The translations under genes and the position numbers were made by a program. 64,000 nucleotides of DNA. It comes from Owenia fusiformis (Eukaryota; Annelida; Polychaeta; Sabellida; Oweniidae). The stretch is from the NCBI GenBank assembly GCA_903813345.2, contig CAIIXF020000012.1, positions 25,496,684 through 25,560,683 of the forward strand, read 5' to 3'. A model generated the notes under the pieces. It searched no databases. It was not told the origin of the DNA and saw nothing but the letters and a program-made list of their open reading frames with translations. Positions 59,001-64,000 of the stretch are shown in pieces; within the stretch, counting starts at the first letter, position 1, and the number at the start of each line of letters is the position of its first letter.

Positions 59001-61728
59001 TGTCAATTTTCGGACCAGCTGTACATCGCACTGGTAGCAGCGACTAGTTTGATATATTGTGAGACGTTTAAATATATATTTTTACGTTTGCCAAAGGAGG
59101 AATGTATCGATTGACTTCTCTGTTAGGGGGATATATAATATCCAAGTCGTCTTAAATCGCTTATGCAATTCGCTCTTGACGAAATGTCAATTTTCCGACC
59201 AGTTGTACGTCACATTGCTACATGCCAGTCCTTTGCAATTTTGTGAGATGTTTAAGTATATATTTTGGAGTATGCTCTCGAATGGATTTAATGAATGATG
59301 TTCCTGTTCGTGATATATTTTATATCTAATTCGTCTGAAATCTTTGATGCAGTTTGTGCTCTGGAGGAAATGTCAATTTTCGGACCAGTCGTACGTCACG
59401 CTGTTGGCAGCATGATATTTGTTATTTAGTGACATATTTCAAGATACATTTTTACATTTGCCCTACCGAGGACAAGTTGATTGGTCATTCTATTCGTGAG
59501 ATATTGAGTATCTTGTTTGACATACAAGTCTGATTTACTTTGGGCTATGTACGGAATGTCAATTTTCGGACCAGCTGTACATCACACTGGTAGGAGCGAC
59601 TAGTTTGATATATTGTGAGACGTTTATGTATATATGTTTACGTTTGCCAAAGGAGGGATGTATCGATTGACTTCTCTGTTAGGGGGATATATAATATCCA
59701 ATTCGTCTTAAGTCGCTTATGCAATTCGCGCTCTTGACGAAATGTCAATTTTCCGACCAGTCGTACGTCACACTTCTACATGCCAGTCCTTTGCAATTTT
59801 GTGAGACGTTTAGGTATATATTTTGGAGTATGCTCTTGACTGGATTTAATGAATGATGTTCCCGTTCGTGATATATTTTATATCTAATTCGTCTTAAATC
59901 TATGATGCAGTGTGTGCTCTGGAGGAAATGTCAATTTTCGGACCAGTCGTACGTAACGCTGGTGGCAGCATGATATTTGTTATTTATTGAGATATTTCAG
60001 GATACATTTTTACATTTGCCCTACCGAAGGCTTGTTGACTGGTCATTCTATTCGTGAGATATTGAGTATCTACTTTGTCATTCAAGTCTGATTTACTTTG
60101 GGCCATGTACGGAATGTCAATTTTCGGACCAGCTGTACATCGCACTGGTAGAAGTGACTAATTTGATATATTGTGAGACGTTTATGTATATATTTTTACG
60201 TTTGCCAAAGGAGGAATGTATCGATTGACTTCTCTGTTAGGGGGATATATAATATCCAATTCGTCTTAAATCGCTTATGCAATTTGCGCTCTTGACGAAA
60301 TGTCAATTTTTCGACCAGTCGTATGTCACACTGCTACATGCCAGTCCTTTGCAATTTTGTGAGACGTTTAAGTATATATTTTGGAGTATGCTCTTGAATG
60401 GATTTAATGAATTATGATGTTCCCGTTCGTGATATATTTTATATCTAATTCGTCTTAAATCTATGATGCAGTTTGTGCTCTGGAGGAAATGTCAATTTTC
60501 GGAGCACTCGTACGTAACGCTGGTGGCAGCATGATATTTGTTATTTAGTAAGATGTTCCAAGATAAATTTTTTCATTTGCCCTACCGAGGACTTGTTGAT
60601 TGGTCTTTCTGTTCGTGAGATATTGAGTATCTAATTTGTCATACAAGTCTTATTTACTTTGGGCTATGTACGGAATGTCAATTTTCGGACCAGCTGTACA
60701 TCCCACTTGTAGCAGCGACTAGTTTGATATATTGTGAGACGTTTAGGTATATATTTTTACGTTTGCCAAAGGAGGGATGTATCGATTGACTTCTCTGTTA
60801 GGGGGATATATAATATCCAATTCGTCTTTAATCGCTTATGCAATTTGCGCTCTTGACGAAATGTCAATTTTTCGACAAGTCGTACGTCACACTGCTACAT
60901 GCCAGTCCTTTGCAATTTTGTTAGACGTTTAAGTATATATTTCGGAGTTTGCTCTAGAATGGATTAATTGAAAGATGTTCCCGTTCGTGATATATTTTAT
61001 ATCTAATTTGTCTTAAATCTATGATGCAATTTGTGCTCTGGAGGAAATGTCAATTTTCGGACCAGTCGTACGTAACGCTGGTGGCAGCATGATGTTTGTT
61101 ATTTAGTGAGATATTTCAGGATACTTTTTTACATTTGCCCTACCGAGAACTTGTTGATTGGTCATTCTATTCGTGAGATATTGAGTATCTAATTTGTCAT
61201 ACAAGTCTGATTCACTTTGGGCTATGTACGGAATGTCAATTTTCGGACCAGCTGTACATCGCACTGGTAGCAGCGACTAGGTTGATATATTGTGAGACGT
61301 TTATGTATATATTTTTACGTTTGCCAAAGGAGGGATATATCGATTGACTTCTCTGTTAGGGAGATATATAATACCTAATTCGTCTTAAATCGCTTATGCA
61401 ATTTGCGCTCTTGACGAAATGTCAATTTTCCGACCCGTCGTACGTCTCACTGCTAAATGCCAGTCCTTTGCAATTTTGTGAGACGTTTAAGTATATATTT
61501 TGGAGTATGCTCTTGAATGGATTTAATGAATGAAGTTCCCGTTCGTGATATATTTTATATCTAATTCGTCTTAAATCTATGATGCAGTTTGTGCTCTGGA
61601 GGAAATGTCAATTTTCGGGCCAGTCGTATGTAAGACTGGTGGCAGCATGATATTTGTTGTTTAGTGAGATGTTTCAGGATACATTTTTACATTTGCCCTA
61701 CCGAGGACTCGTTGATTGGTCATTCTAT
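50070..61728 (-). repeat. Satellite array, 558-bp higher-order repeat (part 3)
   Basis: The A-B-C order resumes exactly where it stopped at 38090. About 50200-57460 is collinear with 23040-38090 minus its insertions, with shared private variants (for example CCCTTATGTAATTTGCGC at 25269 and 51350; TAATATCTAATTAGTC at 26931 and 53001). At 56717-58950 a 1,116-bp (two-unit) block is repeated nearly perfectly. Local skips occur, such as loss of ~15 bp before CCAGTCGTACGTAACGC at about 56038. Confidence 0.95.
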
Positions 61729-62298
61729 ACTCATCACTCTCTATCATAAGACACAACGCACATTTCTTCAGTTTCAAGAAATGAGAGCGCTTGGCACGCG
61801 TGTTTATTAATGAACATAGTACAACTGTTACATAAATAATGAGAACATGACCATGTATATGCATACAGTGAGTGAGTTCGTGAATGTCACTAGAAAATAC
61901 AAAACAGTATAACTGCACATGTATGACAATTCGATTGACACCATTAAAACCTCATCCAATTAATTAGGATTTATGAGGACTCTTAAACTAAGCAAAGACC
62001 TTAATTATCGAGGCCGAAATTCAAAAAAGGTCTTTGCAGAGATAATAAGGTATGCCAATCAAAATATCAATTTGTACGATCAATAATGACAAAATTTATG
62101 AAACATACAGAAATAATATAATCTACAAATTCGGAGTTAAGTGTATTCCTCGCACGCTGGCAAGCCTCAGAATGACGTGTTCCTAACACTTACTCACTCA
62201 CTCCAAACACAAATAACCGCCAAACCGTTCAGCCCATAGAAATCATTTATGTTCTCAAGTCGCTACACTGCGTTCCGCTCCACCGAACATAAATAGCT
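61729..62298. mobile_element. 570-bp insertion with 7-bp target duplication
   Basis: The C monomer is split within CATTCTATTCGTGAG; ATTCTAT occurs at 61722-61728 and again at 62299-62305. The insert has no clear TIR, no TG...CA ends and no poly-A. It has a hairpin AAAGACCTTAATTATCGAGG ... AAGGTCTTT at about 61997-62036. The duplication is directly visible; the family is unknown. Confidence 0.7.
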
Positions 62299-62374
62299 AT
62301 TCTATTCGTGAGATATTGAGTATATAATTTGTCATACAAGTCTGATTTACTTTTGGCTATGTACGGAATGTCAT

Positions 62375-62811
62375 TTACTCAGTAGGTAGTAGGTAGTTAC
62401 CAGTTTCGCTACCAGGTGTCTGATTCGGGGGAATTAACATGGCAGGGTATTGCAAAATTCCCTTACTTGAATATGCATCAGTTTTAATGGTTCACTTTTC
62501 ATATTACCTTTATGTATCTAATAGTCGTACAAATTAAAATATGTCCAGTAAAAGAAAATAATATCTGCCCAACACAAGAAAAGATATTTCACTTTTTGTG
62601 GTTTTACAACATGGGCTCTATGGGCAATCTCCCCGACCTAGAAGTCACATTTTCAAAGAAAATTAAAATTTCAAAGTTGATAAACTCTTTTAAAAACCAC
62701 ATTTCTAAATGTCATTTTACATGTTGATTCCAAATATGACATCAGTTTGACTGAATTGTGAATTTTTATTGACGTAAATCAAGATTATTTCTACTCGCAT
62801 CTGAGATATTG
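62375..62811. other. ~437-bp unassigned insertion in the satellite
   Basis: The A monomer breaks after GTACGGAATGTCA and resumes at TCGAACCAGCTGTACATCGC, with only ~12 bp of satellite missing. The insert includes AGTAGGTAGTAGGTAG near its left end and a 71-codon frame (62512-62727) without motifs. No TIR or target duplication seen. Confidence 0.5.
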
Positions 62812-64000
62812 TCGAACCAGCTGTACATCGCACTGGTAGCAGTGACTCGTTTGATATATTGTGAGACGTTTATGTTCATATTTTTACGTTTGCCAAAGGA
62901 GGGATGTATCGGTTGACTTCTTTGTTAGGGGGATATATAATATCCAATTCGTCTTAAATCGTTTATGCAATTTGCGCTCTTGACGAAATGTCAATTTTCC
63001 GACCATTCGTACGTCACACTGCTACTAGCCAGTCCTTTACAATTTTGTTAGACGTTTAAGTATATATTTTAGAGTATGCTCTTGAATGGATTTATTGAAT
63101 GATGCTTCCATTCATGATATATTTTATATTTAATTGTATATATAAAAATCTAATCTTAACTCTCTAGTGTGCAGGTTGTGCTCTGGGGAAATGTCAATTT
63201 TCGTACCAGTCGTACGTAACGCTGGTGGCAGCATGAGATTTTCTAATTAGTGAGATGTTTAAGGATACATTTTTACATTTGCCCTACCAAGGACTTTTTG
63301 ATTGGTCATTCTATTTGTCAGATATAGAGTATCTAATTTGAAAAATTTGTCGTAAAGCTCTGATTTAAATTGCGCTTCAGACGAAATGTCAATTTTCGGA
63401 CCGGTCTTACGTCACGCTTGTAGCAGCATGTTAGTTAATTTGAGAGACGTTAAAGGATATAGTTTTGCCTTTGCTCTACTAAGGAGTTGTTGAGTGGTAC
63501 TTCTATCCGTGAGGTATTGGGTATTTAATTTGTCATAAAGCTCTGATTTTCATTTCACTCTGATAGAATATCAATTTTCTGAACAAGCGTACGACATGCT
63601 GGTTCTATGTAGTCCTTTGCTGATTTGTGAGACGTTTCAGTAAATATGTCTACGTTTTCAATACAAAGGATTTAATGACTGATATTTCTGGTCGTGAAAT
63701 ATTTTATATCAAAATTTGTCTGAAATCGCTGATACAGTTTGCTCTCTAGACTAAATTTTCGGACCGGTTTAACGTTACGCTGGTAGCAGCATGTTGGTTG
63801 ATAATTTGAGAGACGTTAAAGGATATATTTTTGCATTATTTTCTTCCAAGGACTTGAGTGTTCATTCTATTCGTGAGATTTTGAGTATCTTAATTATTTG
63901 TCATGAAGCTCTGATTTACTTTGCGCTCTTTACGGAATGTCAATTTTCGGACCAGTTGTACGTCGCGCTGGTAGCAGTGACTAGTTTAATATTTAGTGAG
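62812..64000 (-). repeat. Satellite array edge, becoming divergent monomers
   Basis: One more recognisable A-B-C unit, with a ~30-bp AT-rich insertion near 63130-63165, runs to about 63350. Beyond that the monomers are diverged, B- or C-like, with no A markers, such as GGACCGGTCTTACGTCACGC and GGTTTAACGTTACGCTGGTA. They resemble the 3618-9911 monomers in reverse complement. The array continues past the window end. Confidence 0.88.

Noticed and set aside
21387-61728. Claim that the array is a centromere
   Set aside because: Higher-order structure is suggestive only; there is no CENP-B box and no chromatin evidence in sequence alone.

Overview
The window looks like non-genic, repeat-dominated DNA from an AT-rich animal genome. 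No host protein-coding gene could be supported. The animal inference rests on the mix of an L1-type LINE, a CR1/L2-type LINE, mariner-type DNA transposons and long satellite arrays. A marine invertebrate such as a bivalve would fit, but the species cannot be fixed from the sequence.

Layout. (1) 1-2345: about four and a half copies of a ~350-bp tandem repeat, one split by a ~906-bp TIR element. (2) 2346-3612: GC-rich palindromic repeats, then the left arm of a ~600-bp inverted repeat, itself split by a 487-bp MITE; the other arm is at 18868-19494. (3) 3618-9911: ~185-bp satellite monomers, divergent, in + orientation. (4) 9912-18867: unique or minisatellite DNA holding a 5'-truncated L1-type LINE on the minus strand (11287-16125, with an 18-bp target duplication) and an internally deleted mariner-like transposon (17728-18676). 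(5) 20313-21386: a short + oriented satellite block. (6) 21387 to about 63350: the same satellite in the opposite orientation, organised as a 558-bp higher-order repeat of three monomer types (A-B-C), roughly 44 copies after subtracting insertions; the last ~650 bp are divergent monomers again. The array is interrupted by a 1,083-bp mariner relative (24101-25183), a degraded CR1/L2-type LINE (34439-37344), a 12-kb element (38091-50069) and two short insertions near 62 kb.

The most notable object is the 11,979-bp insertion at 38091-50069. Its ends are ~0.75-kb near-identical inverted repeats, and each end carries 11 spaced copies of the 18-bp palindrome GTATAGAAATTTCTATAC or variants. The satellite resumes in register on the far side, so this is a clean insertion. 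I found no transposase, polymerase or integrase in its ~10.3-kb interior, which holds smaller nested elements (mariner-type MITE, fold-back arms, a 260-bp TIR element, a tRNA-Glu-like sequence). I do not recognise the family.

The satellite records its own history. Two array segments (about 23.0-27.4 kb and 50.2-53.5 kb) are collinear duplicates, and one is an empty site for the mariner element: the offset between copies drops by exactly 1,085 bp across it, the element plus its TA duplication. Both LINEs and both transposase remnants carry frameshifts, stops or deletions, so nothing here looks autonomously mobile.
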